DNA from: SAR116 cluster bacterium AG-426-B08
GTDB taxonomy: Bacteria > Pseudomonadota > Alphaproteobacteria > Puniceispirillales > Marisalimonadaceae
DNA: 64,000 bases
NCBI GenBank assembly: GCA_003213175.1
Contig: QCNN01000002.1
Span: 1-64,000, forward strand
Direction of reading: 5' to 3'
The notes below the pieces were generated by a model that ran no database searches, was not told the origin of the DNA, and saw nothing but the letters and a program-made list of their open reading frames with translations. The first letter of the stretch is position 1. Every line of letters begins with the position of its first letter. Made by a program: the position numbers and the translations under genes. This document shows, one piece after another, positions 46,223 through 54,054 of the stretch.

Positions 46223-46726
46223 TTGTCTTATTCATTAGAAGATCTTGCATTAGATATCAAAAATACATTAGAAACTCATGGTATAGAAAAAGGTTCATCT
46301 ACTATTTGTTATTATGTTAAAAAAGCCTTAATGGATCAAAATTTTATTCCAACACACCTTCCTGACCGAAAAGAAGGTGAATTAGAAAGAGAAGTACTTT
46401 ATGAAGATAAAGATTATGGCTTTTGTATTTGTGGTCATGTATATCCAAAAATGGCAGAAGGTCACCCTCATGATCATGGACCAAGCTGGGCCATATATGG
46501 TCAAGCGACTGGCGAAACAGAAATGACAGATTGGGAAATTGTTAAAAAAGAAAATGACATAACTACTGTTAAACCTAATAAAACATACTTAATGAAACCA
46601 GGAGACGTTCATTTTTATAATATAGGAGCTGTTCATTCACCAATGAGAAAAGATCCTGTTAGGCTCCTAAGAATAGAAGGTGAAAATCTGGATAATGTTA
46701 AAAGATCAAAAATTAAAGCTTTGTAA
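46223..46726 (+). CDS. Cysteine-dioxygenase-like cupin protein
   Basis: This 167-residue protein has a thiol-dioxygenase-like cupin. AEGHPHDHGPSWAIYGQATGETEMTDW carries His83 and His85 and parallels the HDHG-x-W-x-x-x-G-x-x-x-G-E pattern of cysteine and 3-mercaptopropionate dioxygenases. KPGDVHFYNIGAVHS supplies further histidines (130, 138). The C-terminal VRLLRIEGENLDNV also follows the family. It could oxidise a small thiol to its sulfinate; substrate and activity are inferred. The start is TTG, supported by TAGGAGG five bases upstream. Its end overlaps the convergent rhodanese gene by 14 bases. Confidence 0.65.
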   Translation: MSYSLEDLALDIKNTLETHGIEKGSSTICYYVKKALMDQNFIPTHLPDRKEGELEREVLYEDKDYGFCICGHVYPKMAEGHPHDHGPSWAIYGQATGETEMTDWEIVKKENDITTVKPNKTYLMKPGDVHFYNIGAVHSPMRKDPVRLLRIEGENLDNVKRSKIKAL

Positions 46727-48272
46727 ACCGACTGAATTCTTGGTCATCCATTCTACTTAATAATTTTTTTTCCCATGATAAATATGCTTTAGCATGGCTT
46801 ATATTTCCTTTATGTCTTTTATGAGTGTGATATACGAAGTCAATGCAGTCAGATGTTTTTGGATTATATGGAGTTTGAGTATATAAATCAGGGTAAGTCA
46901 AATACCCTTTTTTATCAAAACAATGATAAAAAACATTTACATTTAATATTGTCTTGATAGATTTAGTTATTAATTGTGCTTTTTTTGGTTCATCATAAAT
47001 TATTAATATATTTTTATCTTTAACCAAATTTATAAATCTTAAATTAGATCTAGTAGTCCATTTTGATTTTTTCAAATGTAATTTTCGATAATTATGACTA
47101 TTTCTAACATCAAGCATTGTAAATTTAGCGAATTTTTTCAAATCATTTAATTTAATATTTTTTATTTTCATAAGCTTAAAATTAATATTCTTATTCTCAA
47201 AATATTTATCAAGTTTTTCTGGTTTATCGTTATACAAATATACTTCATATCCCATTTGTTTTAACCAAGAAGCTGTCATAGTTGACCTTATTAGTTCACC
47301 GTCATCCAAAAGAACAATTTTTGAATTCCACACAGCAATGAAATTGTCAGTTGCCTGAATCAATTGTCCTCCAGGTACGTTTCTGATATTTGGAAAAATT
47401 GATAAATTTTTTTTAGGTTCAGTTACATTAAATACATATGTAGTTGAATTTTTTTCTTCGAGAAATATTTTTGTCTTATTAAAATTAATTGTTTTTAGAT
47501 TAAACTTTTTAATTAAGTATCTTGATTTTTCTTCAAAAAGTTTTTTCTTTTTTAACTTAGATAAACAAAGACGTTTATTTTGATTATGTTGAAGTTTTAA
47601 ATTTGCAAGAAACCATCCCTGAGTTCCATTTTCTAGTGCTTTCACAGAATTTTTTATTCCATAATTTATAAGATTTTGAGTTCCAATTATAGATCTTGTT
47701 CTTCCAGCACAACCAATTATTATTTCAGTGTGTGAATCTATTTTATCTATTATTCTAACTGGTATTTCCATATTTGGACAATTGATGGCTGTAGGAATAT
47801 TCATTGTTCTAAATTCTTCGATCGTTCTACCATCTAAAACGAGTATGTTTTTATTACTTTTGATTTTCTTTGCTAATTCGCGAGGCTTAATATGTGGTGT
47901 TTTATACTCTTCTTCTACCCATTCACCAAAGGCTTTACTGGGAATGTTAATACCATCAAAGAGTTCATATCCTTCCTTCTTCCATCCAAAAACTCCATTC
48001 TCTAAAATACGTACATTATTATATCCAATATTTTTTACTTCTTCATAGACGATTTCTGACAAACCATCATTATGATCAAATAATATAATTAAAACACTTT
48101 TATTTGGCACTAACTCTTGAATTTTTGCTTCAAAAATACTGTAGGGTATAGATATTGAATAAAATGGATGTCCACTCGCATGAAGTCCAATCTCACGGAC
48201 GTCAATTAGTGATATCTCTTGATTTAAGCTGAATAAATGTTTTGTTTGCTTTGCAGTAATTCTTTTTTGCAT
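46713..48272 (-). CDS. Four-domain rhodanese-like protein with one active cysteine
   Basis: Four rhodanese-like units can be traced in 519 residues: about 5-105 (LIDVREIGLHASGH ... GVFGWKKEGYEL), 128-225 (VLDGRTIEEFRTMNIPTAIN ... GTQGWFLA), 270-360 (IVLLDDGELIRSTMTASWLKQMGYEVYLYN) and 375-490 (TMLDVRNSHNYRKLHL). Only unit 2 has the catalytic cysteine, C188 in IIIGCAGRTRSI. Unit 1 has FDHNDG, unit 3 LDDGEL and unit 4 IYDEPK at the equivalent loop. It likely transfers sulfane sulfur in the cytosol, with inactive units serving binding or oligomerisation. It is divergent from the ThDP enzyme gene (72-base gap). Confidence 0.8.
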   Translation of the reverse strand: MQKRITAKQTKHLFSLNQEISLIDVREIGLHASGHPFYSISIPYSIFEAKIQELVPNKSVLIILFDHNDGLSEIVYEEVKNIGYNNVRILENGVFGWKKEGYELFDGINIPSKAFGEWVEEEYKTPHIKPRELAKKIKSNKNILVLDGRTIEEFRTMNIPTAINCPNMEIPVRIIDKIDSHTEIIIGCAGRTRSIIGTQNLINYGIKNSVKALENGTQGWFLANLKLQHNQNKRLCLSKLKKKKLFEEKSRYLIKKFNLKTINFNKTKIFLEEKNSTTYVFNVTEPKKNLSIFPNIRNVPGGQLIQATDNFIAVWNSKIVLLDDGELIRSTMTASWLKQMGYEVYLYNDKPEKLDKYFENKNINFKLMKIKNIKLNDLKKFAKFTMLDVRNSHNYRKLHLKKSKWTTRSNLRFINLVKDKNILIIYDEPKKAQLITKSIKTILNVNVFYHCFDKKGYLTYPDLYTQTPYNPKTSDCIDFVYHTHKRHKGNISHAKAYLSWEKKLLSRMDDQEFSRFTKL

Positions 48273-48344
48273 AATATATTTTTATATCATTATGAATTAT
48301 TAATAACTATTATTAAATTAATAGAAAGTGATTTAGAGGCTACT

Positions 48345-50000
48345 ATGTCAAATTATAATGTAGGTCAATTGGTTTCAGATTTTTTGACAGAAAATAAAGT
48401 TGATACAGCCTTTGGTGTTGTTTCAGTTCATAATATTCCTATGTTAGACGCCATAGCAAAAACTAATAGAATTAAATTCGTTCCAGCTAGAGGAGAAATG
48501 GGAGCTGGGCATATGGCTGACGGTTATTCTCGTTCCAAGAAAGGAATAGGGGTTGTTTTTACTAGCACTGGACCAGGTGCTGCAAATATTACTGGTGCAC
48601 TTGTTGAAGCACGTTTTGCAGGAACACCTCTTCTTCATATTACTGGTCAAACTGCAACAGAAAATTTAGATAAAAATCAGGGCACGGTTCATGAAGTACC
48701 TAATCAATTAGAAATGTTGAAGTCAGTATCAAAAAAAGCATTTAGAATAAGTAATCACGAAGATGCATTGTCAATTTTAGAGGAGGCCTTAAGATGTTGT
48801 TTAACTGCCCCAACTGGCCCAGTTTCAGTAGAAATTCCAATTGATATTCAAAGAACCATTATTAAAAAGCCTCAGGATATTCCTATAGTTAAAGAGGATC
48901 AGACCTCATTATTTTTAGGTGATCTAGAAACATTGAAGAAAATCGAAAAATCAATAAAAAATTCAAATAGGAAAGTCTTGTGGATTGGAAATGGAGCTAA
49001 AACACTAAAAGCAGAAGTTAAAAAATTTATTGAACTTGGTTTTGCAGTTGTTACAAGCACACAAGGTAAAGGTGTGGTAGAAGAACAGGATGATATGTGC
49101 TTAGGATCTTTTAATGCTGTTCCCTTGGTTGAACAGTTTTATTCAACTGTTGATTTGATGTTAGTGGTTGGAAGTAGATTGAGAGGGCATGAAACAAGAG
49201 ATATGTCATTAAAACTTCCAAAAAACCTAATCCAAATTGATATAGATCCAGATGCACAAAATAGAACTTATGAAACTTCTTTATTCCATTTAGGGGACGC
49301 AAAGAAAGTTTTGAATGAGCTTTTATTTAGATTAAAGGACCTCGCTAAACCATCAAATGAATGGCGTAAAGAAATAAAATCTTTGAAAGAAGAAATATTA
49401 AATGATTACAAAGCTTTTCTTGGAGTTTATAAGGATTTTCCTGATATTGTAAGACAGTGTTTACCTAAAGGAGGAAGATGGATTAGAGATGTAACAATTT
49501 CAAATAGCACTTGGGGTAATAGAATGATGCCTATATATGATTCTAGTGAAAATATTTATCCTGTCGGAGCAGGAATAGGTCCTGGAATGTCACTAGCAAT
49601 AGGTGCTTCATTAGCAAAAGAAGACGTTAAATCCATAGCAATGTGTGGCGATGGTGGCTTCATGCTTAATTTACCTGATTTATGGACTGCAGTAGAGGTT
49701 AATAGTAACGTTGTGTTTTTAGTAATGAATGACAAAGGGTATGGTGTTATTAAACATATTCAAGATAGTTTGTATGGAGGAAGAAAAAATTATGCGGATT
49801 TAACTGTTCCTAACTTTTCAGAATTAGCAAAAACAGTTCGTATGAATTATTTATTGGTAACTTCCAGCTCAGAATTTAGAGAAAAATTAGAGAAAGCGTT
49901 TAAACTATCCGGTCCAGTCTTATTAGAGATAGATGTTTTAAGTGTTGGAGATATGCCTAGATATTTCATGCCTCCCCCATTTGCTTCAAAAGAAAAATAA
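48345..50000 (+). CDS. ThDP-dependent enzyme, acetolactate synthase/decarboxylase-like
   Basis: This is a 551-residue thiamine-diphosphate enzyme. The N-terminal domain has the cofactor-activating glutamate in VPARGEMGAGHMADGYSR. The central domain has WIGNGAKTLKAEV, and the C-terminal ThDP/Mg motif is MCGDGGFMLNLPDLWTAVEVNSNVVFLVMND. It resembles acetolactate synthase and benzoylformate decarboxylase-like proteins but not sulfoacetaldehyde acetyltransferase. The ORF track adds 36 residues; ATG 48345 has AGAGG upstream and a normal start (MSNYNVGQLVSDFL). The reaction is unknown. The TauE-like permease follows five bases later. Confidence 0.82.
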   Translation: MSNYNVGQLVSDFLTENKVDTAFGVVSVHNIPMLDAIAKTNRIKFVPARGEMGAGHMADGYSRSKKGIGVVFTSTGPGAANITGALVEARFAGTPLLHITGQTATENLDKNQGTVHEVPNQLEMLKSVSKKAFRISNHEDALSILEEALRCCLTAPTGPVSVEIPIDIQRTIIKKPQDIPIVKEDQTSLFLGDLETLKKIEKSIKNSNRKVLWIGNGAKTLKAEVKKFIELGFAVVTSTQGKGVVEEQDDMCLGSFNAVPLVEQFYSTVDLMLVVGSRLRGHETRDMSLKLPKNLIQIDIDPDAQNRTYETSLFHLGDAKKVLNELLFRLKDLAKPSNEWRKEIKSLKEEILNDYKAFLGVYKDFPDIVRQCLPKGGRWIRDVTISNSTWGNRMMPIYDSSENIYPVGAGIGPGMSLAIGASLAKEDVKSIAMCGDGGFMLNLPDLWTAVEVNSNVVFLVMNDKGYGVIKHIQDSLYGGRKNYADLTVPNFSELAKTVRMNYLLVTSSSEFREKLEKAFKLSGPVLLEIDVLSVGDMPRYFMPPPFASKEK

Positions 50001-50005
50001 TTTAA

Positions 50006-50767
50006 ATGAACTTAGATACCTTTATGGAATTTCCAAAAGACTTATCAAGTTTTGCAATTTATTTTTTGATTTTTTCAAGTATGTTTACATCTTTTGTAAC
50101 CGCCGCGTTTGGAATAGGTGGAGGTGCTATTTCACTAGGTTTTCTTGCCATTTATCTTAATCCCATATACCTATTACCTGTTCATGGCGCTGTTCAAATA
50201 GGTTCTAATTTTGGTCGTACTCTTTTAATGCTTAAAGATGTCCAAAAAGAACCAATTATTCCATTTTTAATTGGAAGTTGCATGGGTTCTTTGTTAGGTG
50301 GTGTTTTGTTTATTCAATTTCCTTCTTCGCTAATTCAATTACTTGTTGCAACTTTTATTTTATGGACAGTTTTTGGTAAAATGCCAGCTATAAAATTGCA
50401 GTACATTGTTTTCGGGGGTATATTTTCAAGTTTTTTAACTATGTTTTTTGGTGCAACTGGACCATTTATTTCTGCGATGGTTAAAACAATAAAATTAGAT
50501 CCCTTAAAACATATAGCAACTCATTCATCTTTAATGACAATACAGCATATAATTAAAGTTATAGTTTTTGGATTATTAGGTTTTAGTTTCGCGGAATATT
50601 TTAATTTAATTTTAATTATGATTTTAAGCGGTCTTTTAGGAACTTACATTGGTAAAAAAGTTTTAGTTAATTTTGGAAAAAAATATTTTAAAGTAGTTCT
50701 TAATACTATTTTAACTTTAATTTCAATAAACTTGATAATAAATAGTCTAATGACTTGGTTGATATAA
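50006..50767 (+). CDS. TauE/SafE-family membrane permease
   Basis: This 253-residue protein has about eight hydrophobic segments in two repeated halves. The first, FVTAAFGIGGGAISLGFLAIYLNP, and the second, MFFGATGPFISAMVKTIKLD, are the glycine-rich motifs of the TauE/SafE/DUF81 family. Members are associated with export of sulfite or sulfoacetate, or uptake of organic anions. The ThDP enzyme just upstream and the rhodanese and thiol-dioxygenase-like genes nearby make a sulfur oxyanion plausible. It converges with tctA, one base between stops. Confidence 0.82.
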   Translation: MNLDTFMEFPKDLSSFAIYFLIFSSMFTSFVTAAFGIGGGAISLGFLAIYLNPIYLLPVHGAVQIGSNFGRTLLMLKDVQKEPIIPFLIGSCMGSLLGGVLFIQFPSSLIQLLVATFILWTVFGKMPAIKLQYIVFGGIFSSFLTMFFGATGPFISAMVKTIKLDPLKHIATHSSLMTIQHIIKVIVFGLLGFSFAEYFNLILIMILSGLLGTYIGKKVLVNFGKKYFKVVLNTILTLISINLIINSLMTWLI

Positions 50768-50768
50768 A

Positions 50769-52253
50769 TTATTTTTTTTGTTTTGTTATCCAAGAAAATA
50801 TCATTGGACCACATAAACCTAAAAAAGCAAAAATCAAAAACATTAGAGCAAGAGGTTGAGTTAATATCATCCACCAAGCTCCATCAAACATTTTTAATGA
50901 GTGTTGTAAATTAGTTTCAACCATTTCTCCCAAAATAAGGCCCACTGCTATTGGAGCAACAGAAAAACCAAATCTTCTTGCAAAAAAACCAATTACACCA
51001 AATATCAAAGCTAACCATACATCTAATAATTGACCTTGAAATGCATATGCACCTATCACTGACAAAGCAAATACTATAGGCCAAAGAATTGCTGTAGGAA
51101 CTAAAGAAACTCTCGCAAATATTTTTGCAGCATACAAGCCCATTAACATAAACATCACGTTTGCAATAAACATTGAACCAAAAATTTGGTAAACTTTTTC
51201 AACTTGCTCGGTAAATAAATAAACACCTGGTCTAAGTCCATGAACCATTAAACCGACTAATATAATTGCTGTTGTACCACTTCCGGGTATGCCTAAAACC
51301 ATTGTTGGGACCATGGCTCCACCTGTGGCAGCATTATTAGCTGCTTCTGCACCTGCTATTCCTTCTATAGAGCCCTTACCAAACTCTTTTTTATTTTTTG
51401 ACCATCTTCTTGCCTCAGAATATCCAATCATAGATGCAACAGTTGCACCTTCTGCTGGAAGAACTCCTATGAATGTTCCTATGCCACATGATCTTAAAAT
51501 TGTTTTCCATATTTTTTTGTAGTCTTCTTTGGTAGGTAGTTTGACTGCTTTCATAGCAACAGTTTTAATAATTTTGTCCACAGTTTTTGATTGGACTAAT
51601 AATTCTGAAATGGCAAATAAACCAATGAATATAGGGACAAAGTGTAGTCCTTCATAAAGTTCATAATTTCCAAACATAAAACGCTCAATCCCAGTTACCC
51701 TCTCTGCTCCTATAGTTGATAGCCAAACTCCAAAAATTCCACCAATTAAATTTTTGACTGCTCCACCTGCACTAATACTGGCAAGCATTGACAATCCAAA
51801 AACAGTAAGAGCAAAATATTCAGGAGATCGAAATTCATAGGCAACTCTAGCCAACAGTGGGGCTGCAAAACATAGAATTAAAACTGAAAATATCCCTCCT
51901 ACTGTGCTTGAAATAACAGCAATTCCTAGAGCTCTTCCTGCCTCACCTTTTTGAGCAAGAGGATATCCATCAAAAGTAGTTGCTGCTGCAGCAGAAGTTC
52001 CGGGGGCATTAATTAATATTGCTGTTATTGAACCAGCAAATGTAGCAGAAACATAAATTGTCGCTAAGACTGCAATTGCATGAACAGGATCCATTGTCAA
52101 AGTAAATGGTAAAAGTAATGCAGCGCCTGTTGTTGCGCCTAGTCCAGGCAAAACACCAATTATAACTCCTAAAATGGTAGTAACAAATATTAACCCTAAT
52201 AAATAAGGATCTACGACAACTGATGCCATTGCTCCTATTGCTTGTTCAAACAT
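50769..52253 (-). CDS. tctA: Tripartite tricarboxylate transporter large membrane subunit TctA
   Basis: This 494-residue membrane protein has the duplicated TctA motifs, including GLIFVTTILGVIIGVLPGLGATTGAALLLPFT near the N terminus and GIPGSGTTAIILVGLMVHGLRPG in the second half. About twelve membrane segments drive ion-coupled uptake of a carboxylate captured by TctC. It starts 11 bases after tctB. The substrate in this family ranges from citrate to terephthalate and cannot be fixed here. Confidence 0.93.
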   Translation of the reverse strand: MFEQAIGAMASVVVDPYLLGLIFVTTILGVIIGVLPGLGATTGAALLLPFTLTMDPVHAIAVLATIYVSATFAGSITAILINAPGTSAAAATTFDGYPLAQKGEAGRALGIAVISSTVGGIFSVLILCFAAPLLARVAYEFRSPEYFALTVFGLSMLASISAGGAVKNLIGGIFGVWLSTIGAERVTGIERFMFGNYELYEGLHFVPIFIGLFAISELLVQSKTVDKIIKTVAMKAVKLPTKEDYKKIWKTILRSCGIGTFIGVLPAEGATVASMIGYSEARRWSKNKKEFGKGSIEGIAGAEAANNAATGGAMVPTMVLGIPGSGTTAIILVGLMVHGLRPGVYLFTEQVEKVYQIFGSMFIANVMFMLMGLYAAKIFARVSLVPTAILWPIVFALSVIGAYAFQGQLLDVWLALIFGVIGFFARRFGFSVAPIAVGLILGEMVETNLQHSLKMFDGAWWMILTQPLALMFLIFAFLGLCGPMIFSWITKQKK

Positions 52254-52264
52254 TTAATTTCCTT

Positions 52265-52729
52265 CTACCCATAATAAATATTCGTAAGAATTCCTCTTGG
52301 AAACCTAATTTTTAAGACTAAATCAAAAAGCATAAAAATTAGAGCAGGGGTTATAGAGGCAGTTAACAAGGCTACCCAAATTCTTTTTTCACCCCATAAA
52401 ACACACATTAAAAACATTACAATAAAGATTCCGATAAACATATCTGTAAAAACAGTTAATAAATAAAATACAAGAAATAAAATCATACTTCCCCAAGTTG
52501 GAAATCTTTCTAGAGGAATCGGGTTAGGATGATTTTTATAAAATTGAAGTGTTAACACGGCAACTAAAATTAGATTTAAAATCATTAAAAAAATTGGAAA
52601 AGATCTTGCTTGCATACTGTCACCAACTATCATTTCTGGTGATGTATCAAGTTGCAAAGCAATTGCAATTACTACAAAAGAAAAAATTGCTAAGAATAAT
52701 GGTACAAAATATATATTTTTTTTAATCAT
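52265..52729 (-). CDS. tctB: Tripartite tricarboxylate transporter small membrane subunit TctB
   Basis: This 154-residue protein has four hydrophobic segments, the usual TctB topology, with the N-terminal helix FVPLFLAIFSFVVIAIALQLDTSPEM and FPIFLMILNLILVAVL next. The family is poorly conserved, so the call rests on size, topology and position between tctC and tctA. A hairpin with a U run lies just upstream of its start, so its expression may be set lower than tctC. Confidence 0.85.
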   Translation of the reverse strand: MIKKNIYFVPLFLAIFSFVVIAIALQLDTSPEMIVGDSMQARSFPIFLMILNLILVAVLTLQFYKNHPNPIPLERFPTWGSMILFLVFYLLTVFTDMFIGIFIVMFLMCVLWGEKRIWVALLTASITPALIFMLFDLVLKIRFPRGILTNIYYG

Positions 52730-52739
52730 GATTTTAAAA

Positions 52740-52769
52740 AATGCTCTCCTTAATTAAAAAGAGAGCATT
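52740..52769 (-). terminator. Attenuator-like hairpin between tctC and tctB
   Basis: On the minus strand AATGCTCTC pairs with GAGAGCATT over a 12-base loop and is followed by TTTTTT, as in intrinsic terminators. It begins about 14 bases after the tctC stop and ends 10 bases before the tctB ATG. The AAGGAG that could serve tctB partly lies in the 3' arm, so folding might also reduce tctB translation. Confidence 0.7.
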
Positions 52770-52782
52770 GGTCTAAAAGTAT

Positions 52783-53760
52783 TTACTTCATTAAGCCCAT
52801 TTCTTTTAAAGCAGGCCCAAATTCACCAACCATAAATGCAATTTGTTTGCCCCATGGTCCTGAAGGTTGAGGTGATGTACTGTCTAATCCTGAATTAGCC
52901 AAGTATGCTTGATACATTGAATGTTTCATAGCTTTTTGAATACCTTTTTCTAATGCAGCAACTCTTGCTTTATCAACACCAGCGTGTGTTACAAAACCTC
53001 TTGTAGTTGACAGAACAAGGTCAATACCTAATTCCTTTGCAGTTTTAGCTTTTGGAATTGGTGCCATACCATTTTCAGCTAAAATAACAAGTGGGCAAAT
53101 ATCTCCTGCCTCTACAGGTGCAGCAGCTTCAGATAAGTTTAATGTTCCTACATCAACTTCTCCAGCTACTAATCTAGTTGCTAATTCTCCACCACCTTTA
53201 AATGGAATATATTTAGGCATTTTTTGACCCAATCTTTTTGCCCAAAGAAATACTGTTATGTGGTCAATTGTACCAGTATGTGTTCCACCAAAAGTTATCT
53301 TGTCACCCTTTTTCATACCAGCAACAAAATCTTCAGGCGTTTTATAAGGACTTTTTTTACAATTTACCATTAAAATTTGTGGATCATTAGTACCTCTAGA
53401 TATAGGTGCCATGTCACTTACTTTAAGCTTTGTTTTACCCATAGCCATGGTAATAGCATGCCCAACAGTAAATGTTAAAATCGTGTTTCCATCTGCTGGT
53501 CTTGTCATGAAATAATTCATTGCAGCAGCACCACCGCCACCTCTTTTATTAACAACAACCATATCCTGTTTAAGCGTTCTTCTAGAACGTAGCATCATCA
53601 TTCTTGAATTAACGTCTGTTCCACCACCTGCTCCAGCATGTGTAACAACTTCTATAGCTGGTTTTTTTGCCGCTAGAGAAGATGTTGAAGAAAAAGCAAT
53701 TAATCCAGTTAGAACAGTCAAACTTGATCCTATTGCTAATAGTGTTTTAGATTTAATCAT
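52783..53760 (-). CDS. tctC: Tripartite tricarboxylate transporter binding protein TctC
   Basis: This 325-residue periplasmic binding protein of the Bug/TctC family has a Sec signal peptide (cleavage near SLA-AKKP, about residue 31). Family motifs are VVTHAGAGGGTDVNSRMMM, VVNKRGGGGAAAMNYF and GGGELATRLVAGEVDVG. It captures the carboxylate for TctAB. The AGGAGGAATTTAT ribosome site is very strong, consistent with high expression. It is divergent from the second livK gene. Confidence 0.92.
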   Translation of the reverse strand: MIKSKTLLAIGSSLTVLTGLIAFSSTSSLAAKKPAIEVVTHAGAGGGTDVNSRMMMLRSRRTLKQDMVVVNKRGGGGAAAMNYFMTRPADGNTILTFTVGHAITMAMGKTKLKVSDMAPISRGTNDPQILMVNCKKSPYKTPEDFVAGMKKGDKITFGGTHTGTIDHITVFLWAKRLGQKMPKYIPFKGGGELATRLVAGEVDVGTLNLSEAAAPVEAGDICPLVILAENGMAPIPKAKTAKELGIDLVLSTTRGFVTHAGVDKARVAALEKGIQKAMKHSMYQAYLANSGLDSTSPQPSGPWGKQIAFMVGEFGPALKEMGLMK

Positions 53761-54054
53761 ATAAATTCCTCCTGAGAAATGATTAATGATTTAATGATTT
53801 ATCATTATACTACTACTATTAAAATTCTTGGGATAGGAGTCAAGCTTGTAAAAATAAAAATATAACTTTTTTTTATTCATTTATAATTTTTTTTTATAAA
53901 TTCCTGCAATTCTTTTTACATTGTGTTTGCAAACAATCATCTAAAATTTCAATTTTTAATTTTATGTTAAGAATTAATCATGTTACTAATGATTTTAGTT
54001 TTTCAATACCGATATTTAATTGTTTAAATATTATGAATTTTTCGGAGGTTATAA
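53761..54054. promoter_or_regulatory. Divergent control region, tctC / second livK
   Basis: At 294 bases this is the largest gap in the window. On the tctC side, a minus-strand TATAAT (53809-53804) overlaps AATGAT-TT-ATCATT (53793-53806), and AATGATT occurs three times between 53779 and 53800. TTGACT (53843-53838) is 28 bases from that -10, too far for a standard promoter. On the other side, TATTAT (54029-54034) precedes the CGGAGG ribosome site of the livK-like gene. No riboswitch, small ORF or RNA gene is recognisable. Confidence 0.45.

Noticed and set aside
47728-48048. 106-residue plus-strand ORF
   Set aside because: It lies antisense within the rhodanese gene, over the units with clear rhodanese motifs; no motif of its own.
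48345-50000. Sulfoacetaldehyde acetyltransferase (Xsc) call for the ThDP enzyme
   Set aside because: It would fit the TauE neighbour, but the N-terminal motif (VPARGEMGAGHMADGYSR) and overall sequence look like the acetolactate synthase/decarboxylase group, not Xsc.
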